This document shows positions 17,664 to 27,565 of a stretch of DNA of 49,639 bases, piece after piece. The notes beneath the pieces are model-generated. The model had not been told where the DNA came from. It made no database searches and was given only the letters and a program-made list of their open reading frames with translations. The DNA lies in the NCBI GenBank assembly GCA_013140705.1, contig JABFSH010000068.1:1-49639 (forward strand). The letters run 5' to 3'. Each line of letters opens with the position of its first letter. Position 1 is the stretch's first letter. Made by a program: the position numbers and the translations under genes. The DNA comes from Methylococcaceae bacterium (GTDB lineage Bacteria; Pseudomonadota; Gammaproteobacteria; Methylococcales; Methylomonadaceae).

Positions 17664-18584
17664 GTGTCGAGTCCAAATAACGATTTATCAACATTTCAAG
17701 GGCTTATCCTAGCCCTGCAGGAATACTGGGCCAACCAGGGCTGTATCTTATTACAGCCTTTGGATCAAGAAGTGGGTGCCGGAACCTTTCATCCCGCCAC
17801 TTTTCTGCGCTCAATCGGACCTGAGCCCTGGAATACCGCCTATGTTCAGCCTTCCCGACGACCTACAGACGGCCGTTTCGGCGAAAATCCCAATCGTCTT
17901 CAGCATTATTATCAATTTCAGGTTGCGTTAAAACCGTCCCCCGACAATATACAGGAGTTATATCTTGGCTCGCTCCGCTATTTGGGCTTTGACTTGCTGG
18001 AACATGATATACGATTTGTTGAAGATAACTGGGAATCGCCGACCTTAGGCGCCTGGGGGCTGGGCTGGGAAGTCTGGCTTAACGGCATGGAAGTCACACA
18101 GTTTACCTATTTTCAGCAAGTCGGCGGTTTGGAATGTAAACCGGTGACCGGTGAAATCACTTACGGTCTCGAGCGAATTGCGATGTATCTGCAGGGCGTT
18201 AAAAGTGTTTACGATCTGGTATGGACCAAAGGGTCATTTGGTACAGTCACTTACGGCGATGTGTTTCATCAGAATGAAGTGGAAATGTCGGCTTACAACT
18301 TCGAGCATGCGAATGTCGATTTTTTATTCAAATGTTTCGACACCTACGAACAGGAAAGCCAAAAATTGATTGCGTTAAACCTGCCTTTGCCGGCCTATGA
18401 AATGGTGCTAAAAGCCTCGCACACCTTTAACCTGCTGGATGCACGGCATGCCATTTCAGTGACCGAACGGCAACGCTATATATTAAGAGTCAGAAACCTT
18501 GCGAAAGCAGTTGCCGAAGCATATTATGCCCGACGGGAATCGCTGGGTTTCCCCCTATGCATCGAGCAGGGAGCATCCAAATGA
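17664..18584 (+). CDS. glyQ: Glycine--tRNA ligase alpha subunit
   Basis: GlyQ is the catalytic alpha subunit of the tetrameric bacterial glycyl-tRNA synthetase, which charges tRNA-Gly. The sequence [20 protein letters not shown], then [40 protein letters not shown] and [20 protein letters not shown] is close to textbook. The product has 306 residues, as expected (about 300). The start is GTG at 17664, since no ATG lies between it and the first conserved block. Its stop overlaps the glyS ATG by four bases. Confidence 0.97.
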   Translation: MSSPNNDLSTFQGLILALQEYWANQGCILLQPLDQEVGAGTFHPATFLRSIGPEPWNTAYVQPSRRPTDGRFGENPNRLQHYYQFQVALKPSPDNIQELYLGSLRYLGFDLLEHDIRFVEDNWESPTLGAWGLGWEVWLNGMEVTQFTYFQQVGGLECKPVTGEITYGLERIAMYLQGVKSVYDLVWTKGSFGTVTYGDVFHQNEVEMSAYNFEHANVDFLFKCFDTYEQESQKLIALNLPLPAYEMVLKASHTFNLLDARHAISVTERQRYILRVRNLAKAVAEAYYARRESLGFPLCIEQGASK

Positions 18585-20650
18585 CAGCAAGCCAGCATCT
18601 ATTGTTCGAACTGGGTTCAGAAGAATTGCCACCGAAAACCTTGCTGACCCTCAGCAAGGCCCTGCACAGTCACGTCATCAATGGACTTGCCGATGCGGAT
18701 CTGACCTTTACCGGCAGCAAAGCCTATGCTTCACCCAGACGCTTGGCCGTTTTAATTGAAAATCTGTCTACGAGACAGCCGGATAAAACAGTAGAACGAC
18801 GCGGTCCTGCGGTGCAGGCTGCTTATGCGCCTGATGGTTCACCCAGCAAGGCCGCTTTGGGTTTTGCCGCCAGTTGTGGCGCCACGTTTGATCAGCTTCA
18901 ACGGTTAACGACGGACAAGGGAGAATGGCTGGTTTATAGTCAGTCTGTGCAAGGGCAGGCTACAGAACACTTGCTCCCTGATATCATCCGTCAAAGCATA
19001 GCGAATCTGCCGATTGCCAAGCGCATGCGCTGGGGCTCATCCACGACGGAATTTGTCAGGCCGGTACACTGGGCGGTTTTACTGTTTGGTAATGAGGTCA
19101 TTGAAACCGACATTCTCGGACTTCAAACAGGAAGAACGACACAGGGTCACCGCTTCCATGCGCCCGGAACATTACTGATAGAAACGCCGGAGTCTTATCC
19201 GGATACCTTATATCAACAAGGTAAAGTTATCGCCGACTTTGAACAAAGGAAAACAATCATACGAATGGCTGCCGATAAGGCGGCCGCCACGGTGAATGGC
19301 ATCGCACATATCGAAGACGAGTTGCTGGAAGAAATTGCGGCCTTGAATGAATGGCCGGTGCCGGTGATTGGGCACTTTGACTCGCGCTTTCTTGCCTTGC
19401 CGGCGGAAGTATTGATCACGACGATGCAAACCAACCAAAAATATTTTCCGGTGAAAAAAGCAACGGGTGAGTTGCTGGCTTACTTTATTACTTTCAGTAA
19501 CATTGAAAGTAGCCGGCCAGAGTCCATCCAGCTGGGTAATGAGCGTGTGATTACGCCTCGCTTAACCGATGCCGAGTTTTTCTGGAATCAGGATAGAAAG
19601 AAATCGTTAGCGGATCGCGTGGACAGTATGTCTTCCATCGTCTTCCAGGAAAAACTGGGCACGGTGGCTGACAAAAGCGAACGTGTTGCCAGACTCGCCG
19701 AATTCATCGCCAAGCGTTTGCAAGTGAATCCCGATCTGGCTAAACGGGCGGCCTTACTGGCCAAAACCGATTTAATGACCGAGATGGTCGGTGAATTCGG
19801 CAATCTGCAAGGCATCATGGGGCGCTATTATGCGCTGGCAGACAACGAACCCGGCGAAGTTGCCGTGGCATTGGAAGAACAATATTTCCCCAAACAGTCC
19901 GGTGGGTCAACCGCAGCGAGTCAAACCGGACAAATACTGGCCATTGCCGAAAAAATCGATACGCTGACCGGTATTTTTAGTGCCGGTCTGATTCCAACCG
20001 GCGATAAAGATCCCTATGCGCTCAGACGTGCCGCCCTGGGGGCACTCAGAACGATTATTGAAAACAGCTTGGTACTGAACGTTATTGAATTAATCGACTT
20101 TTCCATTTCGCTATATACCCATGCCTTTGATGCAGATGCTACGGTTAAGGCGGTCACGGATTTTGTTTATGAACGCTTAAAAGGCTATTGTCTGGATCAT
20201 GGCTTTAGTGCCGATGAATTTGATGCGGTGATGGCATTACGACCGCAGGAACCTTTCGACTTTACGGTGCGGCTGCAGGCGGTTAAAGCCTTTAGACAAC
20301 TGCCGGAAGCAGAGAGCCTGGCATCGGCAAACAAACGCATCATGAATATTCTGAAAAAATCAGATACAGAACCGGCGGATTCAGTCGGTGCGCTGGTTGA
20401 GCCGCAGGAACTTAAATTATTACAAGCCGCCCAATTATCGGAGGCAGATATTCAACCCTTGCTGGCGCAACGCAATTATCAAGCAACGCTTAATCGTCTG
20501 GCACAGTTAAAAAATGATGTTGATGGCTTTTTTGATCATGTCATGGTAATGACGGATGATCCGGCTTTGCGGGCCAATCGTCTGGCCTTGCTGCGTTTAT
20601 TGTCACGCCAATTTTTAACTTGTGCGGACATCTCCAGACTGCAATCCTGA
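18581..20650 (+). CDS. glyS: Glycine--tRNA ligase beta subunit
   Basis: GlyS is the tRNA-binding beta subunit, working with GlyQ. The ATG at 18581 overlaps the glyQ stop and gives 689 residues, the same as E. coli. Conserved blocks include [89 protein letters not shown] and GVGALV-region sequence before the C-terminal anticodon-binding domain. The longer frame from 18557 lies inside glyQ and is not used. Confidence 0.97.
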   Translation: MTASQHLLFELGSEELPPKTLLTLSKALHSHVINGLADADLTFTGSKAYASPRRLAVLIENLSTRQPDKTVERRGPAVQAAYAPDGSPSKAALGFAASCGATFDQLQRLTTDKGEWLVYSQSVQGQATEHLLPDIIRQSIANLPIAKRMRWGSSTTEFVRPVHWAVLLFGNEVIETDILGLQTGRTTQGHRFHAPGTLLIETPESYPDTLYQQGKVIADFEQRKTIIRMAADKAAATVNGIAHIEDELLEEIAALNEWPVPVIGHFDSRFLALPAEVLITTMQTNQKYFPVKKATGELLAYFITFSNIESSRPESIQLGNERVITPRLTDAEFFWNQDRKKSLADRVDSMSSIVFQEKLGTVADKSERVARLAEFIAKRLQVNPDLAKRAALLAKTDLMTEMVGEFGNLQGIMGRYYALADNEPGEVAVALEEQYFPKQSGGSTAASQTGQILAIAEKIDTLTGIFSAGLIPTGDKDPYALRRAALGALRTIIENSLVLNVIELIDFSISLYTHAFDADATVKAVTDFVYERLKGYCLDHGFSADEFDAVMALRPQEPFDFTVRLQAVKAFRQLPEAESLASANKRIMNILKKSDTEPADSVGALVEPQELKLLQAAQLSEADIQPLLAQRNYQATLNRLAQLKNDVDGFFDHVMVMTDDPALRANRLALLRLLSRQFLTCADISRLQS

Positions 20651-20659
20651 ATACGGCGT

Positions 20660-21205
20660 ATGGCGCTGGATCGTTATGTATTGCTGGATAGGGACGGGGT
20701 CATTAACCACGATTCCGATCTGTTTATCAAGTCGCCGGAAGAGTGGCAGCCGATTCCGGGTAGCCTGGAAGCGATTGCCCTGCTCAATGAGCACGATTTT
20801 CAGGTGGTCGTTATCTCCAATCAATCGGGATTGGCGCGCGGCTTGTTTGATCTGGCAGTTCTAAAGCAGATTCATGCCAAAATGTTGCAAATGGTTGAAG
20901 AAAAGGGAGGCAACATAACGGCCATATATTATTGTCCGCACAGCCCGGACGATCAGTGCCACTGCCGAAAACCCAAGCCGGGGATGCTTGAAACCTTTGC
21001 CCGCGAACACCGGGTTGATTTACGTGACACGGTCTTGGTGGGTGATTCCATTGTCGATGTTCTGGCGGCACAGGCCGCCGGCGCTAAACCCCTACTCGTC
21101 AAAACCGGCAAAGGACTAAAAACGCTCATAAATCATCCAGACCTCAATATTCCTATTTTTGACAATTTATATGACGCAGCAAAACACATCACCTCAAGAC
21201 GATAG
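20660..21205 (+). CDS. gmhB: D-glycero-beta-D-manno-heptose-1,7-bisphosphate 7-phosphatase
   Basis: GmhB removes the 7-phosphate of heptose bisphosphate on the way to ADP-heptose for lipopolysaccharide inner core. The 181-residue HAD-family protein has motif I YVLLDRDGVINHDSD, motif II VVISNQSGLARG, the zinc-binding loop YYCPHSPDDQCHCRKPKPGM and motif IV VLVGDSIVDVLAAQAAG. It begins nine bases after glyS and overlaps plsC by 35 bases. The glyQ-glyS-gmhB-plsC order is common in gammaproteobacteria. Confidence 0.93.
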   Translation: MALDRYVLLDRDGVINHDSDLFIKSPEEWQPIPGSLEAIALLNEHDFQVVVISNQSGLARGLFDLAVLKQIHAKMLQMVEEKGGNITAIYYCPHSPDDQCHCRKPKPGMLETFAREHRVDLRDTVLVGDSIVDVLAAQAAGAKPLLVKTGKGLKTLINHPDLNIPIFDNLYDAAKHITSRR

Positions 21206-21914
21206 ACCTAAAAATTATCTGGGCTCGACACTGTTATTTTTGGGTATATTTACAACCGCTACCATCGTTGGAACGTTCCTTATTCTGGGCATGTTAACAA
21301 CTTTCAACATACGCTGGAAAATCGGACATGTCTGGTGCGGCATTATCGGCTGGATGACCAAAGTATTTTGCGGTCTCACCTATGAAATTGAAGGACTGGA
21401 AAACATCAATGCGCAACAACCCGCCATACTATTGAGTAACCACCAGTCTGCATGGGAGACCCTTGCGTTACGTTATATACTACCTCCGCATTCGGTGGTC
21501 ATCAAAAGGGAATTGCTTTATCTCCCTATTTGGGGCTGGAGCCTGCTGACACTCAAATCCATCGTTATCAACCGGAAAAATCAACGCGCTTCATTGCGTG
21601 TATTACTCGAAAAAGGTGCAGAGTATTTGAATGAAGGTTTATGGGTGCTTATTTTTCCGGAAGGCACGCGTACCGCACCGGGTGAAATCAGAAAATTCAG
21701 TATCGGCGGCGCCATGTTGGCGGCAAAAACCGGATTTCCGGTGATTCCGGTCGCACATAATGCCGGAGATTTTTGGCCGCGCTACAGTTTTTTTAAATAT
21801 CCGGGGGTTATCAAAGTAAAAATTGGCCCTCCGATTCCAACCGAAGGACGCAGAGCGACCGACATTAATGCCGATGCTGAAAACTGGATCAGTCAGGCGA
21901 TTCATTCAAACTAA
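21171..21914 (+). CDS. plsC: 1-acyl-sn-glycerol-3-phosphate acyltransferase
   Basis: PlsC acylates lysophosphatidic acid to phosphatidic acid at the inner membrane. The 247-residue product has one clear N-terminal membrane segment (NYLGSTLLFLGIFTTATIVG, then TFLILGML). The family boxes follow: LLSNHQSAWET (NHxxxxE variant of NHxxxxD), KRELLYLPIWGW, FPEGTRTAPGE and FPVIPVAHNAG. The ATG at 21171 is preferred to the one at 21159 because it removes a short extra stretch and keeps a typical length. It is the last gene of the glyQS operon. Confidence 0.9.
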   Translation: MTQQNTSPQDDRPKNYLGSTLLFLGIFTTATIVGTFLILGMLTTFNIRWKIGHVWCGIIGWMTKVFCGLTYEIEGLENINAQQPAILLSNHQSAWETLALRYILPPHSVVIKRELLYLPIWGWSLLTLKSIVINRKNQRASLRVLLEKGAEYLNEGLWVLIFPEGTRTAPGEIRKFSIGGAMLAAKTGFPVIPVAHNAGDFWPRYSFFKYPGVIKVKIGPPIPTEGRRATDINADAENWISQAIHSN

Positions 21915-21931
21915 ACTGTAACTATTCAGTG

Positions 21932-22010
21932 CGAAGCACTAAAAGTCCTCTCCAGCGGGATGCTTACATGGAAGTAGGTAAATAGTGCAACGACAGTAGG
22001 CTCTTTGGGC
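21932..22010. repeat. Degenerate family A repeat, copy 4
   Basis: Bases TCCTCTCCAGCGGGATGCTT, then ACATGGAAGTAGGTAAATAG, then CGACAGTAGGCTCTTTGGGC follow the body of the repeat at 14541-14610 with many substitutions. No terminal repeats are recognisable. Confidence 0.5.
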
Positions 22011-22090
22011 TTATTCTCTGCAGCGTCAAAGATGTGTGCATAGATTAGCCCACAGGTAGAAGGAATTGTCGCTTAGAGTCCAAAGGCTTA

Positions 22091-22123
22091 ATGCCGCTGC
22101 AAAAATTTAATTTGCAGCGGCAT
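22091..22123. terminator. Hairpin at the end of the di-heme cytochrome unit
   Basis: ATGCCGCTGCAAA (22091-22103) and its perfect complement (22111-22123) form a 13-bp stem with a 7-nt loop, nine bases after the minus-strand stop at 22132. The T-run is weak. It separates the plus-strand plsC operon from the convergent minus-strand island. Confidence 0.6.
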
Positions 22124-22131
22124 CTGTCGAT

Positions 22132-24648
22132 TTACTTCAGTTGTGAGGCGAACGATTGCAGTGGTTTCAAGCCTTTTGCTCCCCGCCCGGCCGCTCCCAC
22201 CGCAGGCAGTTCAATGGTTTGTTGCTGTGCCTGGTTAGTGGCGCTGTTAGCTCTGATCTGAGATTCATTGCCAACATGGCCATTGGGCAAGGTTAATGAA
22301 GGGTGATCGAATGGCGCTCTTTCCCAGCGCACTCTTTCATCTGTCAGTGTTTTCAAAAAGGCCGCGATATCGTTCACATCCGATTGACTCAGGTTTAAGG
22401 TTTCGTGAGCGGGTTGCCAGGGATTGCAGGTTGTATCTATTAACTCCTTACCGCCCGCCATATCCGCAGACATGTTACTGTCCTGGCCTGCGCCATCACT
22501 CGTTATATAGCCAGTGTCGTCAATAAGTCCGGTCACTGCATCCGACGCCACCACCGTATTGCCGAATTCATCAACGGTTAGTTGAGCCGTCCCGCAATCA
22601 GGGTCTTTCGGAAACATATCCTTACGATCTCCGCCCCTGTTATAAAACTCGACGACTTGTTCCAGCGTTGCTTGCCCTCCGTTGTGGAAATAAGGGCCTG
22701 TCAACTCAACATTTCTCAAGCCGGGCGTTTTAAAGGCACCGTCGACGGCATCGCGTTCATCACTGACGACAGGGTCTGTACCACATAGGAAGCCCCAGGA
22801 GGTATCCGGATTCCAGTTTACGCAACCGACAGCTGAAACAAACAGGCTTGTGTCGGTTTGAAATGGATCTGGCAACAGGCTGGAAACATACGGATCCTCG
22901 ATGGAGAAATCCATTGGATCATTGGCGTGATTTTTGGCGTTGCGGGTATAGGACAATGGGAGTCCATAGCCGTCAGTACCACCTACGCCCAGGTCTTCCT
23001 TGGTGGGGCGAACACCAATGTTGTAGAAACCGGAATCATATAAGGCAATGCCGCCATCCCCCATAATCATTCGTTCGATATATTTATCCATATCTGGCAG
23101 ATTCTCGGCATTCAGCACATGAGTGACGGAGGCGGCGGTAAATTCAGGCCCCAAGTGACAGGCGATACATTTGCCTTGATTGAAGAACAGGTTCATGCCG
23201 TTTTTTTCCTGATCCGTCAGTTTGTCACGACCGTTAATCGGGTCTTCTTGCGCCTGATCGAAGCGTGAATTATTGGATACCAGGGTCGATTCATAGGCCT
23301 GGACCGCCAAGCCCCAGAAAAGAGAGAAATTGTTTTCCATCAACGTATATTTATTGATCTTTTGCGTATCCGGCACGTCCCAATAGTTATTATTGAAAGC
23401 AGCCTGGATCAGGAGTTTATACGTGTAATTCGCTTGCAGCCCAAGCCCTGGCTTGGCGTATGGTCCCAATACTCTGTCGGTCGGATCCACCTTTTGGTTA
23501 CTCAACGGTTTGAGCGTCAATATTTTCTTTCCCAACTCGGCAAAACTCTTTCCGGCACAGGACATTTCAACATCACTGAGCGCTGGTCCAACCGCCTGAG
23601 AAGCCAAACTGGCATTGTAGATGGCAATACGTTTTTTAGTCAGTTTACCCTTGGGGTCTTTGACATATATCTCATCAGCAGGTGTTGAGGCTGGATCGGC
23701 AAAGCGTCTCAAGCCAAATGGATCCAGGCCGTTGAAGACATTGTTCGCGCGCCCATCCCAAAAATTACGAAAATTGTAAACGGCATTAATGACCGGTGGC
23801 GTATTTCGTGGTGCCACTTGACGCACCGAATAACCGTTTACATTGAATAATGGCATGGCCGGTCCGGATGTGGGAGCCTTTACCTGACAAACTTCCGTCC
23901 TGGGTGGTGGTGTCAGAAGATTTGCCTTTGTCAATCGGTAGGTTGATAAGCCAATGTACTTGGATGGATAAACGCCTTGTGAAGAGATGATGTCATTGCT
24001 GTCATACAAAATTTCTGCATTGCGGTTAGCCTGCAGCGCCTGACCTTCGATAGGATTTTCTGGCTCCTGATATTTACGTAAGGGAAAATCGGCTTGCTTC
24101 AGTGTGTAGTTGGGGCCCTTGCCGGCTGCGGCCAGCAAAGGATCCAGAATTAACGGGCTGGTATCGGATGCCATGAAATCGAATACATTGCCAATCGGTG
24201 TTTGACCGTCATCAGCCACATCGCCGCTGGCATTACGAAACCCGGGGTTGATTTGATTTTTGAAACGATTATCAGCACCGGCATGAAAATGACAACTGGC
24301 GCATGCTATGCCGTCACTACCAACCTGACTGTCCCAGAACAGCATTTTTCCCAGCGCAATTGCTGCCGCCTTGTTTTTGATGATGCTCGGTGTAATCGCT
24401 ACCTGATTGCCGTTGTCATCAAGGGTAAAAGGCTGCGGAGCCGGTATGCATTTGAGTGAGCCTGGCATTTCCGGAAAGGCACGCAATGCATTGGGATCAC
24501 AAAATGCAGGCAACTTCGGCTGAGCCAGAACAGTAGCAGCCTGTACCGGTTGAAAGGCTGTCAATGATGAGACAGCGACTCCCAGCAAAACAGACAGTAC
24601 TAAACGGGCGGATGACTCTTTTGGGTTGATTGTAGTGACAGCGTTCAT
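22132..24648 (-). CDS. Di-heme cytochrome c, MauG/cytochrome c peroxidase-like, large form
   Basis: The exported protein has two heme c sites: [11 protein letters not shown] (about residues 118-122 of the long frame) and [11 protein letters not shown] (about 496-500). The MauG/CCP signature [15 protein letters not shown] precedes the first, and [20 protein letters not shown] follows the second. It is about 840 residues, far longer than CcpA (about 340). The extra length is a roughly 370-residue segment between the hemes, including [20 protein letters not shown]. The signal peptide is [17 protein letters not shown]...QAA. The ATG at 24648 is chosen over the TTG at 24654. It lies 34 bp downstream of the 780-aa gene, probably in one transcript. 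In the family such proteins reduce peroxide or carry out oxidations at a distance; the substrate here is unknown. Confidence 0.88.
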   Translation of the reverse strand: MNAVTTINPKESSARLVLSVLLGVAVSSLTAFQPVQAATVLAQPKLPAFCDPNALRAFPEMPGSLKCIPAPQPFTLDDNGNQVAITPSIIKNKAAAIALGKMLFWDSQVGSDGIACASCHFHAGADNRFKNQINPGFRNASGDVADDGQTPIGNVFDFMASDTSPLILDPLLAAAGKGPNYTLKQADFPLRKYQEPENPIEGQALQANRNAEILYDSNDIISSQGVYPSKYIGLSTYRLTKANLLTPPPRTEVCQVKAPTSGPAMPLFNVNGYSVRQVAPRNTPPVINAVYNFRNFWDGRANNVFNGLDPFGLRRFADPASTPADEIYVKDPKGKLTKKRIAIYNASLASQAVGPALSDVEMSCAGKSFAELGKKILTLKPLSNQKVDPTDRVLGPYAKPGLGLQANYTYKLLIQAAFNNNYWDVPDTQKINKYTLMENNFSLFWGLAVQAYESTLVSNNSRFDQAQEDPINGRDKLTDQEKNGMNLFFNQGKCIACHLGPEFTAASVTHVLNAENLPDMDKYIERMIMGDGGIALYDSGFYNIGVRPTKEDLGVGGTDGYGLPLSYTRNAKNHANDPMDFSIEDPYVSSLLPDPFQTDTSLFVSAVGCVNWNPDTSWGFLCGTDPVVSDERDAVDGAFKTPGLRNVELTGPYFHNGGQATLEQVVEFYNRGGDRKDMFPKDPDCGTAQLTVDEFGNTVVASDAVTGLIDDTGYITSDGAGQDSNMSADMAGGKELIDTTCNPWQPAHETLNLSQSDVNDIAAFLKTLTDERVRWERAPFDHPSLTLPNGHVGNESQIRANSATNQAQQQTIELPAVGAAGRGAKGLKPLQSFASQLK

Positions 24649-24682
24649 GATCAATACTCGTTCGGGTTTAATTAATGCTCAA

Positions 24683-27025
24683 TTAAAAACAAGTGTTCTG
24701 TCCGTTGATAATGGAACATATCAATGTTGGAGAGGTACTTGTTTCACCACCGCGGCTTGAGTAAACAGTTACTGTGGTAGGAACCGAGTAAATGTTGGTT
24801 GGCAAGTTTGGATTGCCACCGCCTGCATGAAGTGCATCAATAATCGTGCCAGAAGCTGAATATTGCCAGCAGGGATTGTTGTTCGCGGGGCAAGGAAGTC
24901 CGCCGCCGCCTGCTGGAAGTACCGTAGGGTTCGTTACCAGTTGCATCGGTTGCGGATCACTCGACATCGGTACCCCATACATATCCGTTGCCTGAACGTA
25001 TAATTGCAGGTTTTGCGTTGTGTTGGGCAAGGACGATGTTGCTGTTACGGTCAGCTGGCCTCTATTTTGTTTGTTGTCCCATCTTGCAGTGGTGATGGTC
25101 ACGGCATCGAATGTTTGGGTCACCGGAATGGTCAGTTGATTGGCCAGTTTACCTGCACATTTATTCGGCGCAGGCATGGGTTTCGCCCAGGGCGCGGGGT
25201 TCAGCGGTCCGACAATTGGAGGGTGTTCTCCAGCCGTTGCAGTGGTAAGTGGGCCTGAACCACAAGCCAGAAAGGCGAGATCCTGGAAGTTGTTGGGCAG
25301 TACCGGATCGCCCAGGAACAGGTTTTCAGCAAATATGAACTCAAAGTTGGGTGCATTGTACTGGCCGGCGACCAAGCCGTTTGCGTATTTTCCAGCAGGA
25401 TTGTTGGGGTCTAAATAAGCTTTCGGCATGTAACAAGGCTGTGTTCTGTATTTGCACAGTGTCCGGCTGACAATCCGTAAATTACGAGTGGGTGGAGAAA
25501 AGCTGCCGGCTGCGGGTACAAAACGAGCGCGTCCAATCACTGGCGGCCCCGCTGGATTGACACTGCCGAGCAAACGTTCAGTGATCGCTCCGGTCTGCAT
25601 GTCGACATCCATCGCAAAAATATCAACCAACGTGCTTGGGTCGGTGGTAAATCCCTCCACATGAACCCTGCCGGTGACTTCCTGAGGAATGTTTTGGATC
25701 GGCAGTGCATTCGTACCGGCCAGCAGACCTTCAATCATTACATAGACGGGTTTGCTGCCGGGATAGGTGTAGATTCCTACATGTGCGTTGATGGTATGTG
25801 CGGAAATGTAATAGGGTGAAGCATAAGGGTCTGGCAGATTGCCTTCAACCAGTAATGTTCCGGAATAATCAATGTAATCGCCGACTTCAAAAGGTGCCTG
25901 CCGGTCCGGGCGTGTGGTGCAGGGAATTGTCGTTGCGGCGCCGTTGGCATCGGTAATAGTGCCGCAAGGTCCTGGAGGTGGCGCTGTAGTTGTCGGTAAT
26001 GGATTCATGACAAAACTGTGACAATAGCCATCCTTTTGCGCAGGAAACGCAGGGAAGGTAACGCCATTGGCTACCGGTAAATTAGTGCATTTGAGGGCCC
26101 CCAGCTGTTTTGGGCGGTTTTGCTGTGGACAAAGCGCATCGGTATCACCATCGGGACCAAACGGAAAGGCTCTCGGGATACACATTGGGAAACCGGTCGA
26201 TGCATGGATGGTTGGATTGTCCGTATCCGCAGTAAAGCGAGGATCAAAATGACTTTCTTCGACATCACAGGTGCCAGCGTACTTACAGCCAGGGCCGCCA
26301 TGTTTCAGGCCAAAGCGGCCTATGGCATCGTTGATCCGGACCCTGGCATCGGGGGCTAAACAGGCCGGGCTTTTTGTAGACTGCCCCTGTAGGCCACTGG
26401 CCGGCAAGCCGGCCGAAACGCAGAGTTCGCCGGTGGCATAGTCAATCGACTTGATATAGCCTTGTCCGGCATTCAGGCTTTGCTGTGAGATAAAGACCAG
26501 TCCGGCAATGTGTTTTGCATCGCCAGTGATTGGATCGGTAACAATATTGCCTTGAATATGGATTTCATAGGCGGGTAAAGGCAATGAATCAGGCTGGGCA
26601 GACACCATCGAGCTAGGTGCCATGACCTTGTCAGCCAGCGCCAGACCGGATGTCTCTGGCGCCGTGCCTTCAGGTGTCAGAGAGGGGTCGAACAGCTCTG
26701 CCCAGGTTAGCGATGTGGCAGGCATCTGTAAAATGGTATTGCAAGGTATGATGATTTCGACGCCATTAACCGTGACTTTGCCACCGTATAACCTTGGATT
26801 AATATTTTGCCAACCGGAACAAACGGTAGGATCAACGACGGCGCTTTGCATGTAACCGAGCACATCAAACTGGGTCGGAACAGCCGGAGGCGGCGTTATT
26901 GGACTGACCGGGAAAATCTTGGGTCTGATGACGCCATTCTGTTTGCCTTGCACCGCAAATGCGGTGCTGACAGCAAGTACTGTACTTGTCAGGCCAATGG
27001 CAAGAATAAAATATTTGAGTTTCAC
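24683..27025 (-). CDS. Large secreted protein, paralogue of the 1034-aa neighbour
   Basis: The 780-residue exported protein has signal peptide MKLKYFILAIGLTSTVLAVS. It shares a long N-terminal region with the product of 27566-30670: VNGVEIIIPCNTILQMPATS versus VAGGQNIIIPKNLLIDLPAN, and the Cys-containing block DPRFTADTDNPTIHASTGFP, then MCIP, then DTDALCPQQNRP versus DPRFTLDGDNYTNVFTTGYP, then LCIP, then MGDALCPLRNRS. It lacks the cadherin-like repeats and ends in a beta-rich domain starting DAVTITTARWDNKQNRGQLT. The start is GTG at 27025, with AAGGAG upstream. It is followed by the di-heme cytochrome gene after 34 bp, which suggests a functional pair. No known family is recognised. Confidence 0.8.
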   Translation of the reverse strand: MKLKYFILAIGLTSTVLAVSTAFAVQGKQNGVIRPKIFPVSPITPPPAVPTQFDVLGYMQSAVVDPTVCSGWQNINPRLYGGKVTVNGVEIIIPCNTILQMPATSLTWAELFDPSLTPEGTAPETSGLALADKVMAPSSMVSAQPDSLPLPAYEIHIQGNIVTDPITGDAKHIAGLVFISQQSLNAGQGYIKSIDYATGELCVSAGLPASGLQGQSTKSPACLAPDARVRINDAIGRFGLKHGGPGCKYAGTCDVEESHFDPRFTADTDNPTIHASTGFPMCIPRAFPFGPDGDTDALCPQQNRPKQLGALKCTNLPVANGVTFPAFPAQKDGYCHSFVMNPLPTTTAPPPGPCGTITDANGAATTIPCTTRPDRQAPFEVGDYIDYSGTLLVEGNLPDPYASPYYISAHTINAHVGIYTYPGSKPVYVMIEGLLAGTNALPIQNIPQEVTGRVHVEGFTTDPSTLVDIFAMDVDMQTGAITERLLGSVNPAGPPVIGRARFVPAAGSFSPPTRNLRIVSRTLCKYRTQPCYMPKAYLDPNNPAGKYANGLVAGQYNAPNFEFIFAENLFLGDPVLPNNFQDLAFLACGSGPLTTATAGEHPPIVGPLNPAPWAKPMPAPNKCAGKLANQLTIPVTQTFDAVTITTARWDNKQNRGQLTVTATSSLPNTTQNLQLYVQATDMYGVPMSSDPQPMQLVTNPTVLPAGGGGLPCPANNNPCWQYSASGTIIDALHAGGGNPNLPTNIYSVPTTVTVYSSRGGETSTSPTLICSIINGQNTCF

Positions 27026-27297
27026 AATGGACTCCTTAAGACGGTTAAAACATCAACGCCGGCAGCGTCAGATTGATTTAGTTGCTCGAAATTTCGATTT
27101 CGGTATGGATATCGCAATATCTGTGCCTAAAACACCAGCTCATATTTCCTGTCGTGCTATTAAAAGTGCGGTTTAAGCACCAGTGCAGGCTTAACCTGCC
27201 ACCACACATGAATTGGGCATAGCGCTACAATTAAAAACTTCACTTTTTATCACGTCCTATTTCCTGTGCCTTTTTCGAATTTAAATCAATAACTGAC

Positions 27298-27356
27298 TGA
27301 CAGAGGGCTGACAACCTTGGCAGAACATCTGACAGAAATGACCTGACGACTGACAG
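27298..27356. promoter_or_regulatory. Cluster of TGACAG repeats upstream of the 780-aa gene
   Basis: TGACAG or one-base variants occur at 27298, 27309 (TGACAA), 27330, 27344 (TGACGA) and 27351; 27309-27330-27351 are spaced exactly 21 bp, two helical turns. Similar clusters lie at 34189-34247 and 47817-47879. Binding of a regulator to one face of DNA is inferred. The rest of 27026-27507 shows no gene. Confidence 0.45.
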
Positions 27357-27507
27357 ATCATTTTCGACAACTTGCTTAGCGCATTTTTGAAAGTCCAGCG
27401 CACTTTTCTTTCAAAATGACGCGTTATGTTGCTTGATTGATTAAAGCGAATAAAGGTTCGTTTATAAGCCATTACTTGGGTGATCCGGGCTAAGTCAATA
27501 AAACTGG

Positions 27508-27542
27508 AAAAAGATGGGAAGAGATTGAATTCTCTTCCCATC
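27508..27542 (-). terminator. Rho-independent terminator of the 1034-aa gene
   Basis: On the minus strand a perfect 12-bp stem (GATGGGAAGAGA at 27513-27524 pairing with 27531-27542, 6-nt loop) is followed by TTTTT (27512-27508). It is 24 bases after the stop at 27566. It implies that the 780-aa and di-heme genes need their own promoter in 27026-27507. Confidence 0.85.
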
Positions 27543-27565
27543 GGGTTATGGTTCAGCGAATGTTT

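Noticed and set aside
27281-27541. 86-codon minus-strand frame between the 780-aa and 1034-aa genes
   Set aside because: It overlaps the terminator and the TGACAG cluster, and no ribosome site or similarity is seen.
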